Shown: positions 37,083 through 44,592 of the stretch, piece after piece
Layout of the letters: each line of letters opens with the position of its first letter
Position numbering within the stretch: the stretch's first letter is position 1
NCBI GenBank assembly: GCA_944325195.1
Contig: CALUZB010000004.1
Coordinates: forward strand, 248,001 to 312,000
Length of the DNA stretch: 64,000 nucleotides
Reading direction: 5' to 3'
Origin: an uncultured Desulfovibrionaceae bacterium
GTDB lineage: Bacteria > Desulfobacterota > Desulfovibrionia > Desulfovibrionales > Desulfovibrionaceae
Made by a program: the position numbers and the translations under genes
Notes under the pieces: generated by a model
Databases searched by the model: none
Told to the model about the DNA's origin: nothing
Seen by the model: the letters and a program-made list of their open reading frames with translations, nothing else

Positions 37083-38225
37083 TTACAGCTTATAAGAGAT
37101 AACAAGAGTTTTGCCGACCTGCTTGGGGAAGTAATCCTTGCAGGTACCTTCGCGGTACACGTCAGCGGTGGAGCAGTGCAGGCCGCCGCCGAACGGATAA
37201 GCATCGCGGAACGGTACAGGCAGAGCTTCCATACCCAGCTTGTCCATCTGCTCGAGCTGATTTACTTCGCTGGCTTCCACGCAAACGGTCTTGGGATCAA
37301 GTACCAGGCAGTTCATGGACAGCCATACGCTGGAGTAGCACAGTGGAGGCGGGGTCTTGTGGGCCGGTTGAGCGGCGGGTACGATTTCCCAATCGTTTTC
37401 CACGAAGATCTGTTCCATGCCTTTGGGCAGGGTGCGGTTCGGGTTATTGATGATCAAGCCTTCACGCAGCGGCACGAAGGTGGCGTCGATGTGAATCGGG
37501 TATGCGTCGCCGGGGAAGTTCAGGCTGTGAATGCGATGATTGGGGAAGTGACGGCGCAACCAGTCCATGGCTTTACGGTTGGTGGTAAGACCATGCTGAC
37601 AGAAGATGTCTTTACCCATACGCATCATGTCGGCGGCGTCGAACAGGGGTTCATATTCAGTGGTTACGAAGAACAGGTCAGCAACTCTCTTGAGACGTTC
37701 TTCCATGGTGATACCGTCATACAGGTACCCCTTGTTGTAGCTCTTGTCGGTCAGGCGCGGTTTCGGAGCGGCTTCCCAACGCATTTCGGGGTCGTTGTCG
37801 AAATAGCTCTGCAGAAGAGGACGGTAGCAGAGATATTCAAACCAACGGCTGCGATAGGACATGGTGGCTTCAAGAATTTCATTACCAACGGTCAGAAGCA
37901 CGTCGCGGGGCGGCATGCAGCCGAACATGCAGGCGTTTTTCCAATCGGGGGTGCCGATTTCCTGGTAGAAATTAATGGGGGTAGGACGGTCAACTTTAAT
38001 ACCGCGCTTTTCCAGAAGAGCCTGGAAGGCGTCAAGCTGAGCGTTACCTTTGTCTACGGATTCCTGGGAGCGGGGACCGTAAGGCATACCGCGCATATCG
38101 GAATCTTCAGGAATTTTCATTTCGCTGGGCTCTTCCGACGGAGGAATACAGCAACCGGTGCAGCTACCGATGATTACATGCTTCAACGGATCCCAATCGT
38201 TCCATGAATTTACGATTTTAGCCAT
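37083..38225 (-). CDS. arginine:glycine amidinotransferase-like enzyme
   Basis: This 380-residue protein follows the AGAT (GATM) family along its whole length. Recognisable blocks are NSWNDWDPLKHVIIG, MPPRDVLLTVGNEILEATMSYRSRWFEYL, FDAADMMRMGKDIF, HIDATF and PFGGGLHCSTAD. The catalytic residues correspond to Asp196, His245 (with Asp247) and nucleophile Cys351, equivalent to human Asp254, His303 and Cys407. Family members transfer the amidino group from arginine to an amine acceptor (glycine in creatine synthesis; inosamines or lysine elsewhere). The acceptor here is unknown. The gene starts with GGAG 7 nt before the ATG and is followed by a putative permease gene. Confidence 0.92.
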   Translation of the reverse strand: MAKIVNSWNDWDPLKHVIIGSCTGCCIPPSEEPSEMKIPEDSDMRGMPYGPRSQESVDKGNAQLDAFQALLEKRGIKVDRPTPINFYQEIGTPDWKNACMFGCMPPRDVLLTVGNEILEATMSYRSRWFEYLCYRPLLQSYFDNDPEMRWEAAPKPRLTDKSYNKGYLYDGITMEERLKRVADLFFVTTEYEPLFDAADMMRMGKDIFCQHGLTTNRKAMDWLRRHFPNHRIHSLNFPGDAYPIHIDATFVPLREGLIINNPNRTLPKGMEQIFVENDWEIVPAAQPAHKTPPPLCYSSVWLSMNCLVLDPKTVCVEASEVNQLEQMDKLGMEALPVPFRDAYPFGGGLHCSTADVYREGTCKDYFPKQVGKTLVISYKL

Positions 38226-38291
38226 TTCACATCTCCATGATTTGTTAATGTTTTCAGCCCCTATTAATCTTACAGATGAAAATTTTTACTC

Positions 38292-38311
38292 ATTGCAAGG
38301 AGGCCACCTTT
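38292..38311 (+). promoter_or_regulatory. candidate operator, copy 2 (upstream of amidinotransferase)
   Basis: ATTGCAAGGAGGCCAC (38292-38307) is identical to the minus-strand sequence at 33852-33867. The core AAGGAGGCCACCTT is palindromic except for two positions. It lies 67 bp before the amidinotransferase ATG. Confidence 0.6.
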
Positions 38312-38370
38312 TAGAGTAATAACTTTTAATCCTCATCTGTTCAGATTATTACTTGGGGCATTGTTGAATT

Positions 38371-38425
38371 AAACCTAGCGGAAAACCGCACAATCAAACA
38401 ACCCTAGAAGATTGCTAGGTTTTCC
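38371..38425. repeat. nested CTAG-containing inverted repeats upstream of amidinotransferase
   Basis: AAACCTAGC (38371-38379) pairs with GCTAGGTTT (38414-38422). GGAAAACC (38380-38387) pairs with GGTTTTCC (38418-38425). CCTAG (38403-38407) pairs with CTAGG (38415-38419). These pairings exclude each other. They could be clustered protein sites or a leader switch. Confidence 0.45.
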
Positions 38426-38629
38426 TTAGGTATAAAAGACGAATGTCGATGTGAAAATAAGTGTAAGCTTTTGCTACCCTTAAGCATTATTAAGATAACT
38501 GCTTTAAAATATTGTTAAAATTTCATAGTGGAGTTTAAATAAAATGAGACAAATGCCTGAAATTTAATACCAGCATACCTAGGGAAATAAGGTGAAGTTT
38601 TTACTATCAGAGATAAAATTGATAGGTTG

Positions 38630-38775
38630 GCAGAGCAGCCCAGAGGTTGTGGGCTGTCCATCTCCACATCAGGTTTGCTGTTGGAAACGAAGAAGACCGG
38701 ATAACAGCTTACCGTCGTTCGGTGTGAGGGGGGATAGACGACGGCATCAGGCGTACAAGTTATACGGTCATTAAA
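38630..38775 (+). ncRNA. structured intergenic segment, possible group II intron 3' remnant
   Basis: Several hairpins follow one another: CAGCCCA/TGGGCTG (38636-38656), GCTGTT/AACAGC (38677-38708) and CCGTCGT/ACGACGG (38712-38744). The run ACCGGATAAC ... TTCGGTGTGAGGGGGG resembles the domain V to VI junction of bacterial group II introns by eye. There is no reverse transcriptase and too little room for a full intron. This could equally be an unrelated RNA. Confidence 0.25.
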
Positions 38776-38806
38776 TTAGGGAAGGGAATAGGCCGCAAAT
38801 ATAGAG

Positions 38807-39145
38807 CTATGCATTACCTATGGTGATATCAAGTTGCTCCAGGTCTTCATCCGTAGTGTGTGAAAGTCGTACTACCTGAATTTTAATTGCCAGAATATCA
38901 GGCTGACAGACCGGACAGGTTTCAGTAAGCAGCATGCATTGGCTATCCAAAAGCTCAAGGCTCACTTGCGCCTCATTTAATAAATGAGTAGTTTTCCCTG
39001 CTTCCCAAATTACCGGTCGCCCACAAGAACGGCACTCTACATAAAGCAGTTCCGGATCAATAGATACAAAGACAGACCGATCTGCCTCTTGCAGTGAAAA
39101 GATATCTTGAGCAGTTATTAAATACTCGTGTGGCAGGTAGCTCAT
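38807..39145 (-). CDS. small Cys-rich (zinc-ribbon-like) protein
   Basis: I do not recognise the family of this 112-residue protein. Two Cys pairs (CRSCGRP and CPVCQ) about 40 residues apart suggest a metal-binding ribbon. Its ATG overlaps the stop of the upstream small gene (TCATGA on the coding strand), a strong sign of translational coupling and of both frames being real. It is soluble, acidic and lacks a signal peptide. Confidence 0.6.
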   Translation of the reverse strand: MSYLPHEYLITAQDIFSLQEADRSVFVSIDPELLYVECRSCGRPVIWEAGKTTHLLNEAQVSLELLDSQCMLLTETCPVCQPDILAIKIQVVRLSHTTDEDLEQLDITIGNA

Positions 39146-39405
39146 GAACTTCCCTTCCTTGGATGAACCGGCAACACTTTTTCAGCCTGGGGCTCTAGGA
39201 GAATTTCGTCTTGGAGGCACAAGATACACAAAGCGCGTCCACTTCGACGTTTACCTGGCAATAATCTCAAATGCTCTGGTGCTTGCCGAACTGCTTTTAA
39301 AATAATGGGATTTTTACCTGATGGCAAGTGAAAACGCTCAGCATTTGTTAAATCTGAGCTATCCAATTCCCGACAGTATCGGCGCCTTTGCTGAAAACAA
39401 TTCAA
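39142..39405 (-). CDS. hypothetical 87-residue basic protein, coupled to the next gene
   Basis: This small basic protein contains one CILC motif (RALCILCLQDEILLEPQ) and is not recognised. The start is a TTG with GGAG nine bases upstream. Its TGA overlaps the ATG of the Cys-rich protein by four bases. The pair lies between the MdtJI-type genes and the amidinotransferase on the same strand. Function unknown. Confidence 0.5.
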   Translation of the reverse strand: MNCFQQRRRYCRELDSSDLTNAERFHLPSGKNPIILKAVRQAPEHLRLLPGKRRSGRALCILCLQDEILLEPQAEKVLPVHPRKGSS

Positions 39406-39491
39406 TTTCTATAGCTCCAGTAGTGAATCTAATTTAATTGGGAGTGCGAATAAGCCGGGGTGGTCAGCGGTAAACTGTCCACCCCACAAGC

Positions 39492-39830
39492 TTACATGCT
39501 GCTGTAATGCAGCAGACTGATCCCGGCAATGAGGGTAAAAATCCCCAACCAGCCGATGGGGCGGATTTTCTGTCCAAACAGAGCCCATGCGGCAAGGGAA
39601 GTGCCCAGAATACCGAAAGCGCCCCACAAAGCATAGGCCACGGCCAGATCCAGGGCGGTTACGGCGTAGGCAAGACATGAAAATGCCAGTAAAATCATTA
39701 TAATTGCACTAATACCATAACTGATATGCTTAAATCCCTTGGATTTGGCAAGAAAGAGATTGGCAATAATATCGAGTATTGCAGCAATGACCAAGGCGCC
39801 AAGATAGGGCAATAATTGTGCAATATTCAT
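39492..39830 (-). CDS. mdtI: SMR-family protein, MdtI-like subunit
   Basis: This four-helix, 112-residue SMR protein resembles MdtI (AVTALDLAVAYALWGAFGILGTSLAAWALFGQKIRPIGWLGI). The essential membrane carboxylate of helix 1, Glu in MdtI and EmrE, is Asp20 here (ILDIIANLFLAKS). Its ATG overlaps the stop codon of the partner gene (TAATG), as expected for subunits of a heterodimer. MdtJI in Escherichia coli exports spermidine; here the cargo is inferred only by similarity. Confidence 0.82.
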   Translation of the reverse strand: MNIAQLLPYLGALVIAAILDIIANLFLAKSKGFKHISYGISAIIMILLAFSCLAYAVTALDLAVAYALWGAFGILGTSLAAWALFGQKIRPIGWLGIFTLIAGISLLHYSSM

Positions 39831-40252
39831 TACATACCACCTTTTGATTGACTGTTCTGCGCTTGGGAAATCTGTGCGCCGGAACCGGCTGTGTTTTTAC
39901 CGGGATCTGGCACATGGCCTTCTTCAGTGCCTTTGTTCACCATGTATGTGCCGCAAAGCAGCATACAAATGGCCAGAAATTTTAACGAATTCATCTGTTC
40001 ACCCAGCAGCATGGTAGAGATAAGAGTGATAAGGGCAAGACCTAACCCTTCCCAATAAGCAAAGGCCACACCTACAGGCAATTTGAGCACAGCTTTGGAT
40101 AAGGTAAAATAAGCTAAGGCCAGCAGGATGAACATTAATCCCATTCCGAGAACAGGCCAGTTTTCTTGTGAAGCTTTCATGATGCTGGTCCCGGTTACTT
40201 CAAAGCCAATCGACATAAATAGAAAAAACCAATAAATTTTATTGGACGTCAT
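39830..40252 (-). CDS. mdtJ: SMR-family protein, MdtJ-like subunit
   Basis: This 140-residue SMR protein keeps Glu18 in helix 1 (GFEVTGTSIMKAS) and the MdtJ-like stretch LKLPVGVAFAYWEGLGLALITLISTMLLGEQ. A hydrophilic tail of about 30 residues (Gly, Gln, Ser-rich) extends past the fourth helix, longer than usual. It precedes and overlaps the MdtI-like gene by one base. The 5' region has a good promoter and a possible 27-codon leader, which suggests regulation after transcription starts. Confidence 0.85.
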   Translation of the reverse strand: MTSNKIYWFFLFMSIGFEVTGTSIMKASQENWPVLGMGLMFILLALAYFTLSKAVLKLPVGVAFAYWEGLGLALITLISTMLLGEQMNSLKFLAICMLLCGTYMVNKGTEEGHVPDPGKNTAGSGAQISQAQNSQSKGGM

Positions 40253-40367
40253 ATCAAACCTTTTGATGTTTAAGTATCAAGTTATTCGTTACTTAACTGC
40301 AAATTATCATTAACAAAATTATTAACAGATATTCAGGTACGGGTGCTGAATGCCAGAATCTGATCAG

Positions 40368-40451
40368 CTAGATATGACCGCGAAAAACATACTCTTCGCA
40401 GAAGTAGGCTTGTTGCAAGGCAGGAATATGGAAAAAAATCATCAATAACAT
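40368..40451 (-). CDS. possible 27-codon leader peptide of the mdtJI operon
   Basis: The frame encodes M-L-L-M-I-F-F-H-I-P then A-L-Q-Q-A-Y-F-C-E-E-Y-V-F-R-G-H-I. Its ATG coincides with the transcription start predicted from the -10 box, so it would be translated leaderless. It ends 115 nt before the mdtJ start. No Shine-Dalgarno exists. Confidence 0.35.
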   Translation of the reverse strand: MLLMIFFHIPALQQAYFCEEYVFRGHI

Positions 40452-40457
40452 GGCGAT

Positions 40458-40485
40458 AGTATACCTGGAAATAAGGTCAGGTCAA
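40458..40485 (-). promoter_or_regulatory. sigma-70 promoter of the mdtJI operon
   Basis: On the minus strand TTGACC (40485-40480) and TATACT (40463-40458) are separated by 16 bp. This is the best -35/-10 pair seen in the window and points to the MdtJI-type genes. Confidence 0.65.
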
Positions 40486-40619
40486 GCAGCTATCAAAATT
40501 ATTAATAAAATAAAGAAGTTATATAACTTATTGACGTTGCGTTAGATTTATGACTGCCTTTGGACAGGTATGGAGAGGCTATACCTTTTGAAGAGGCATG
40601 GCTGTATGAGATTATTTTC

Positions 40620-40648
40620 TTGACATTAAACAGAGATGCGGATAGTTT
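40620..40648 (+). promoter_or_regulatory. promoter of tRNA-Ser
   Basis: TTGACA (40620-40625) and TAGTTT (40643-40648) lie 17 bp apart, 42 bp before the mature tRNA start. Confidence 0.6.
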
Positions 40649-40689
40649 TAACACCCTGCATGTTGTGATAACAACATCACCCGAAATGC

Positions 40690-40784
40690 GGAGAGGTGTC
40701 CGAGCCGGCCGAAGGAGCACGCCTGCTAAGCGTGTAAACGGGCTTAAACCTGTTTCAAGGGTTCGAATCCCTTCCTCTCCGCCA
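40690..40784 (+). tRNA. tRNA-Ser(GCU), CCA encoded
   Basis: The acceptor stem GGAGAGG (40690-40696) pairs with CCTCTCC (40774-40780), followed by G and an encoded CCA. The anticodon stem CACGC/GCGTG encloses loop CTGCTAA with anticodon GCT. A long variable arm (AAACGGGCTTAAACCTGTTT region) and the T loop GGTTCGAATCC confirm a class II serine tRNA that reads AGC/AGU. Confidence 0.97.
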
Positions 40785-40792
40785 GAGTTCAG

Positions 40793-40832
40793 ATAATACC
40801 GTCAAGTTCCCCCTACAACTTGACGGTATTAT
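40793..40832 (+). terminator. terminator after tRNA-Ser
   Basis: A 16-bp perfect stem (ATAATACCGTCAAGTT with its complement) and an 8-nt loop begin 8 bp after the tRNA. The T-run is weak (TGTATCTGG). Confidence 0.8.
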
Positions 40833-41562
40833 TGTATCTGGCTGGTGATCTCTACACAAGGTCCGGTTAACAGACCATTTTATGCTTTACTGATAGGATT
40901 TCTCAATTTCTGCACGGTGCCGGCTTATTAAATTGGAGAGGCTCCTTTGGATGGAGCGAAGAACAACAATGAAGCGGTGTAAGTCACCCCTCGCTTTATA
41001 GGCGTATTCAGAAGGGCGGGGCATGCCATAACACAGCGGCGCTAAAGGCTCTTTCAAGCAGATGCACATAGCGGTCATGTCATGCAGGCCCAATCATCTT
41101 CCACTCCATATATAACGCAACCTGGTATTAACAACGTGTGATAGCTGCTTGGAATTGGGGATCCAGTTAATTGGTGATATAAAGTTTTTGGTTTTAAAGC
41201 CTGGATATATCCAGTTTTTACATGCCAAAGAGGGGTATGCGTTTTTTCTTACGGCATCTCCCGCTTTGGCGTGCTTCAATGGTCCGAGTGCAGCAGCAAT
41301 GCAGGCTGCAACGGTTATACCACTCTGGATGTCCCTGAAGCAACTACCTGTGTCATGACTGGAAGAAATATTATTGAGCAGCTTAACCGCGATCGTTATA
41401 CTTTCAGAGGCAGCAGAAGCATTACTACCACCTTCCCGCGCATGTATTTGGTGCGCTGCTCTCAAGGTAAGCCCTGAAAATATACAAAGGCGACGTCACT
41501 TGACACTGTCTGCTTGCGGCTTGGCCATAAATCCGGATAAAGCGATAATGGAAATAATCCCC
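40833..41562. other. 730-bp region between tRNA-Ser and an MFS gene
   Basis: Several open frames occur on both strands, up to 123 codons, but none has a ribosome site plus recognisable protein features. No duplicated tRNA 3' end was seen. I see nothing I can name here; it may be decayed accessory DNA beside the tRNA. Confidence 0.5.
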
Positions 41563-42804
41563 TTATCCAAATGTATCCGGCTTTAGAGCACCGGCTAAAG
41601 CAGGCTGGGAACGTGCCGCTGCAATGAAGAGAAGTAATCCTATACACGGAGCCGCAGCCAAGGCCAGAAAGGCGGTGCTGTAACTCAGGTGATGCGCAAA
41701 AAGACCACCGTAAGCATTGCTGAGCGCTGCCCCTGTTCCCTGAATGGTCAGCACAAAGCCAAGCCCCATATTAATATGTCCACTGCCTCGCAAAATGCGG
41801 GCCGTGAGCCCTGGCGTAGCCACGCCTAAAAGCCCTGCTCCCACTCCGTCAAGTACCTGCACCGGGATGATGTTCCATGGGCTTGCCCACATTCCGGCAA
41901 CACAACCGCGCAGGGGAAGCGCCAGTAAGGCAATTAAAAAGATAGTTCCATAACCTCTTTTTTGAGCAACCCGCGCCCCCCACAGAGCGGTAATAATCAT
42001 GGTTCCCTGGGCCAGCACAACTGTGCCGGCCGTGTAGGCTGCGGCGTTAACCTCAAAACGCGCTACTGCTGACTGCCCAAGCAAAGGTAACATCGCTGCA
42101 TTTCCGAGGTGAAAAAAGAAAAGAGTGAGCCCTACAAGCAGGAGTGGTCTATCTGTAAGCAGCAGGCGTATATCGCCTGCTTCCTTTGCTCTGTATGATG
42201 TAGCTGAGCTGTCAAGGCCGCGCGCAGCCGCGTAGTCGATATGCATCGGGTTAATGTGCAGCAAGCTTAGTAGTGCGACGCTCCCCATAAGTGCCATGAT
42301 GAAAAAGACCCCCGGAATGCCGTGGCTGTATCCGATAATGCCCCCCATGACAGCGGTTGCCGCATTGCCGGCATGGCTCCATGCTTCATTCCTGCCCAGA
42401 CGGGCAGCAAGCCCTTTTTGCCCGACTATACCCAGAGTGATGCCGGTAAGGGCCGGCATGATTACCGCCGCCGCCACACTTTGCAAAACTTTGGAGAATG
42501 TCGCGCTCAGCGCTCCGCTCCAGGAAAAGATCACTCCACAACCAATTACAATCAGGCTTATGCTAACGGCAATTAATCCGCGTTTGCGTCGCGTATAGTC
42601 AGCCAACGCTCCCAAAGGCGTAGTGCATAAAAGTCCTGCCGCACCGCCCGCTGTCATCACAAAACCTATTTCATCCGGCAGCCAGCCTTTTTCCTGTAAA
42701 TATACACCGAAAAAAGGCCCCAGACCATCACGCACATCTGCAAGCGCAAAGCAGAGCAAAGAAAGGAATGTTAATGATTTTTGCTTGGAGACTAATTCTG
42801 TCAT
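41563..42804 (-). CDS. major facilitator superfamily transporter
   Basis: This 413-residue protein has twelve hydrophobic helices. The MFS loop 2-3 motif is visible (PLGALADYTRRKRG), and the helix 5 region reads GNAATAVMGGIIGYSHGIPGVFFIMA. The N terminus (FALADVRDGLGPFFGVYLQEKGW) resembles a group of uncharacterised proteobacterial MFS proteins. The cargo is unknown. A small DMT gene starts about 25 bp away in the same direction and may be co-transcribed. Confidence 0.9.
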   Translation of the reverse strand: MTELVSKQKSLTFLSLLCFALADVRDGLGPFFGVYLQEKGWLPDEIGFVMTAGGAAGLLCTTPLGALADYTRRKRGLIAVSISLIVIGCGVIFSWSGALSATFSKVLQSVAAAVIMPALTGITLGIVGQKGLAARLGRNEAWSHAGNAATAVMGGIIGYSHGIPGVFFIMALMGSVALLSLLHINPMHIDYAAARGLDSSATSYRAKEAGDIRLLLTDRPLLLVGLTLFFFHLGNAAMLPLLGQSAVARFEVNAAAYTAGTVVLAQGTMIITALWGARVAQKRGYGTIFLIALLALPLRGCVAGMWASPWNIIPVQVLDGVGAGLLGVATPGLTARILRGSGHINMGLGFVLTIQGTGAALSNAYGGLFAHHLSYSTAFLALAAAPCIGLLLFIAAARSQPALAGALKPDTFG

Positions 42805-42828
42805 TTAGAGTCTGCCGTGGAGATTGAA

Positions 42829-43242
42829 TTACAGAAGAAGGATAATTGATCCCAGGGTGATTATTAATCCACCGAGAATGGTTTTTAGATTTGCAGGTTC
42901 GCCCAGAAACACTATGGATAGAAAAATAGTTATGGCAACACTGAGCTTATCAATCGGCGCTACCTTCGATACATCACCGATCTGGATTGCCTTAAAATAA
43001 AACAGCCACGAGAGTCCGGTTGCCATTGCCGACAAAAACAGAAAGAGAAGAGTACCCCCGTCGATAGCTTTGATATTCCGTGCCGTTCCCGAAACGATAA
43101 CTATCCCCCAAGTCAGTACCAGAATGAAGCTGACCCGGATGGCTGTTGCCAGGTTTGAATCTATATTCCTGACGCCGATTTTGGAAAAGATAGCTGTTAA
43201 AGCTGCAAAAACTGCCGCAAGCAGCGCATATGCTTTCCACAT
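42829..43242 (-). CDS. single-domain EamA/DMT transporter
   Basis: This 137-residue protein holds one five-helix EamA unit (AVFAALTAIFSKIGVRNIDSNLATAIR ... WLFYFKAIQIGDVSKVAPIDKLSVAITIFLSIVFLGE), so it should work as a dimer. ATG 43242 is preferred over GTG two codons upstream because AGAAG precedes it. Its conserved sequence is typical of a widespread family of unknown substrate. It lies 24 bp before the MFS gene. Confidence 0.87.
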   Translation of the reverse strand: MWKAYALLAAVFAALTAIFSKIGVRNIDSNLATAIRVSFILVLTWGIVIVSGTARNIKAIDGGTLLFLFLSAMATGLSWLFYFKAIQIGDVSKVAPIDKLSVAITIFLSIVFLGEPANLKTILGGLIITLGSIILLL

Positions 43243-43482
43243 CGTCACTTCTCACAATCAAAGTTAATGTTCAATTATGAAAGGCAGCGTTCATTCTTCA
43301 GGTCTTACTTTGCAGTGCAACTGCAAGGCGGCGTTTATGGGAATTAACTTACCGGATGCTTTGGCTGATAACCCCGGAAGTCCATAATGGCATGGGGCCT
43401 ATCCACATCGGCTGTATTGTCTGCCCGCAAACGCATCTGGTAATTTACCATAGCGGCGGTTGGGCAGTATGCTCCGGGCATA

Positions 43483-43515
43483 CAGAATAAAGAAAGCCGC
43501 GCAAAGGCGGCTTTC
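43483..43515 (-). terminator. terminator after ferredoxin gene
   Basis: GAAAGCCGC / GCGGCTTTC (43492-43515) forms a 9-bp stem. On the minus strand it is followed by TTTATTCTG. It lies 18 bp past the ferredoxin stop. Confidence 0.8.
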
Positions 43516-43533
43516 TCAGGAATTGAATGAATT

Positions 43534-43719
43534 TTAGGCTTCTTCAACCGTAATTGCTTCAACCGGGCAAATTTCTACACATGACATGCAGCCGATGCAC
43601 TCTTCTGCATTAACCGGAACGGATTTGTTGTTATCCATTTCGTATACATTTACCGGGCACACATCGACACACTCGCCACAGCCGATGCAGTTATCCGCAA
43701 CTTGAACATTAAACGACAT
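43534..43719 (-). CDS. 2[4Fe-4S] ferredoxin
   Basis: This 61-residue protein has two CxxCxxCxxxCP clusters (CIGCGECVDVCP and CIGCMSCVEICP). It is a low-potential electron carrier and a plausible partner of the adjacent 2-oxoacid oxidoreductase. GGAGG lies 7 nt before the ATG. It has its own terminator and is separated from the kor operon by about 315 bp, so it may have its own promoter. Confidence 0.95.
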   Translation of the reverse strand: MSFNVQVADNCIGCGECVDVCPVNVYEMDNNKSVPVNAEECIGCMSCVEICPVEAITVEEA

Positions 43720-44034
43720 CTTATCCTCCGTAGATTTCCATACTGCTTATAGTTGATTATCCTGTTAAGATCCTGCCGGGTTGCCACACCAGGCCGGATT
43801 ATCCTCCGATCAAACCTCTTTATCTGTCTGCCAAGAAAAACACAATCGATTTCTCTGCTTCCCCGCGTGCTTATCTGAATATCGGGTTATCGCTTATCCA
43901 GAGCCCGAAGCATGAAAATTAGAATGCCACATAAGCAGTAATCCACTGAGGCGATGCAACTTACTTGCTTATTGTATGTCCTAAGTCCAGTTTGCTTTTT
44001 TGTAAATGCCCACCAGGACTACTGCTGCCCAGGA
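43720..44034. other. intergenic region between kor operon and ferredoxin gene
   Basis: No gene is supported in these 315 bp. The ferredoxin promoter is expected here but no clear -35/-10 pair was found. Confidence 0.5.
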
Positions 44035-44592
44035 TTAATGATTATTCCTTACATATTCCGCGCCTGCTTCCAACGCTTCGGAATTTTTAGGAATCAGGTG
44101 AGCGTAATGCGGCGCAATTACATTTTTAAGCGCCTTATTCACCACGTCCAGTCCGATAATTCCCATGCTTTCGATATATGCCCCTAACGCGACCATATTT
44201 GCCATTCTGGTATTGCCCAAACGGTCGGCAATTTCGTTGGCCGGAACTGACACCAGGCGGACATTGTCGGCAGCCGCCTCCGGAACACTTACGAGAGACG
44301 AATTGATCACCGCAAGTCCATTCTGCTCCAGGCGGGGCAGAAACTTGTCCAGCGAGGGCTGGTTCATGATGATTAAGCTTTTCGGCCGTTTGATAATCGG
44401 CGAGCCGATCTCATCGGAAGCAATAACCACAGTGCAATTGGCCGTACCGCCCCGCATTTCCGGACCATATTCCGGCATATAGGTAACATTAAGCCCGAAT
44501 TCCATACCGGAATAGGCCAGCAGATTGCCGATCAGCATTACACCCTGCCCGCCGAATCCGGCAATGATTACATCAACATACTTATTACTCAT
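44035..44592 (-). CDS. korC: 2-oxoacid:ferredoxin oxidoreductase, gamma subunit
   Basis: This 185-residue subunit has the family start IIAGFGGQGVMLIGNLLAYSGM, then YMPEYGPEMRGGTANC and IGSPIIKRPKSLIIMNQPSL. It is part of the CoA-dependent oxidative decarboxylase of 2-oxoglutarate or branched-chain 2-oxoacids, which reduces ferredoxin. Its ATG overlaps the beta-subunit stop (ATGA). It is the last gene of the four-gene operon. Confidence 0.93.
   Translation of the reverse strand: MSNKYVDVIIAGFGGQGVMLIGNLLAYSGMEFGLNVTYMPEYGPEMRGGTANCTVVIASDEIGSPIIKRPKSLIIMNQPSLDKFLPRLEQNGLAVINSSLVSVPEAAADNVRLVSVPANEIADRLGNTRMANMVALGAYIESMGIIGLDVVNKALKNVIAPHYAHLIPKNSEALEAGAEYVRNNH

Noticed and set aside
37176-38207. 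343-codon open frame on the plus strand
   Set aside because: It is antisense to the amidinotransferase gene, whose active-site motifs are unmistakable.
40253-40450. guanidine riboswitch upstream of mdtJ
   Set aside because: I looked for the paired ACGR-loop hairpins (guanidine-II) and the ykkC core by eye and found neither.
40690-41562. integrated element at tRNA-Ser
   Set aside because: No integrase and no duplicated tRNA 3' end was found downstream.
43344-43562. 72-codon minus-strand frame next to the ferredoxin gene
   Set aside because: It overlaps the ferredoxin end and its terminator, and has no ribosome site or recognisable features.
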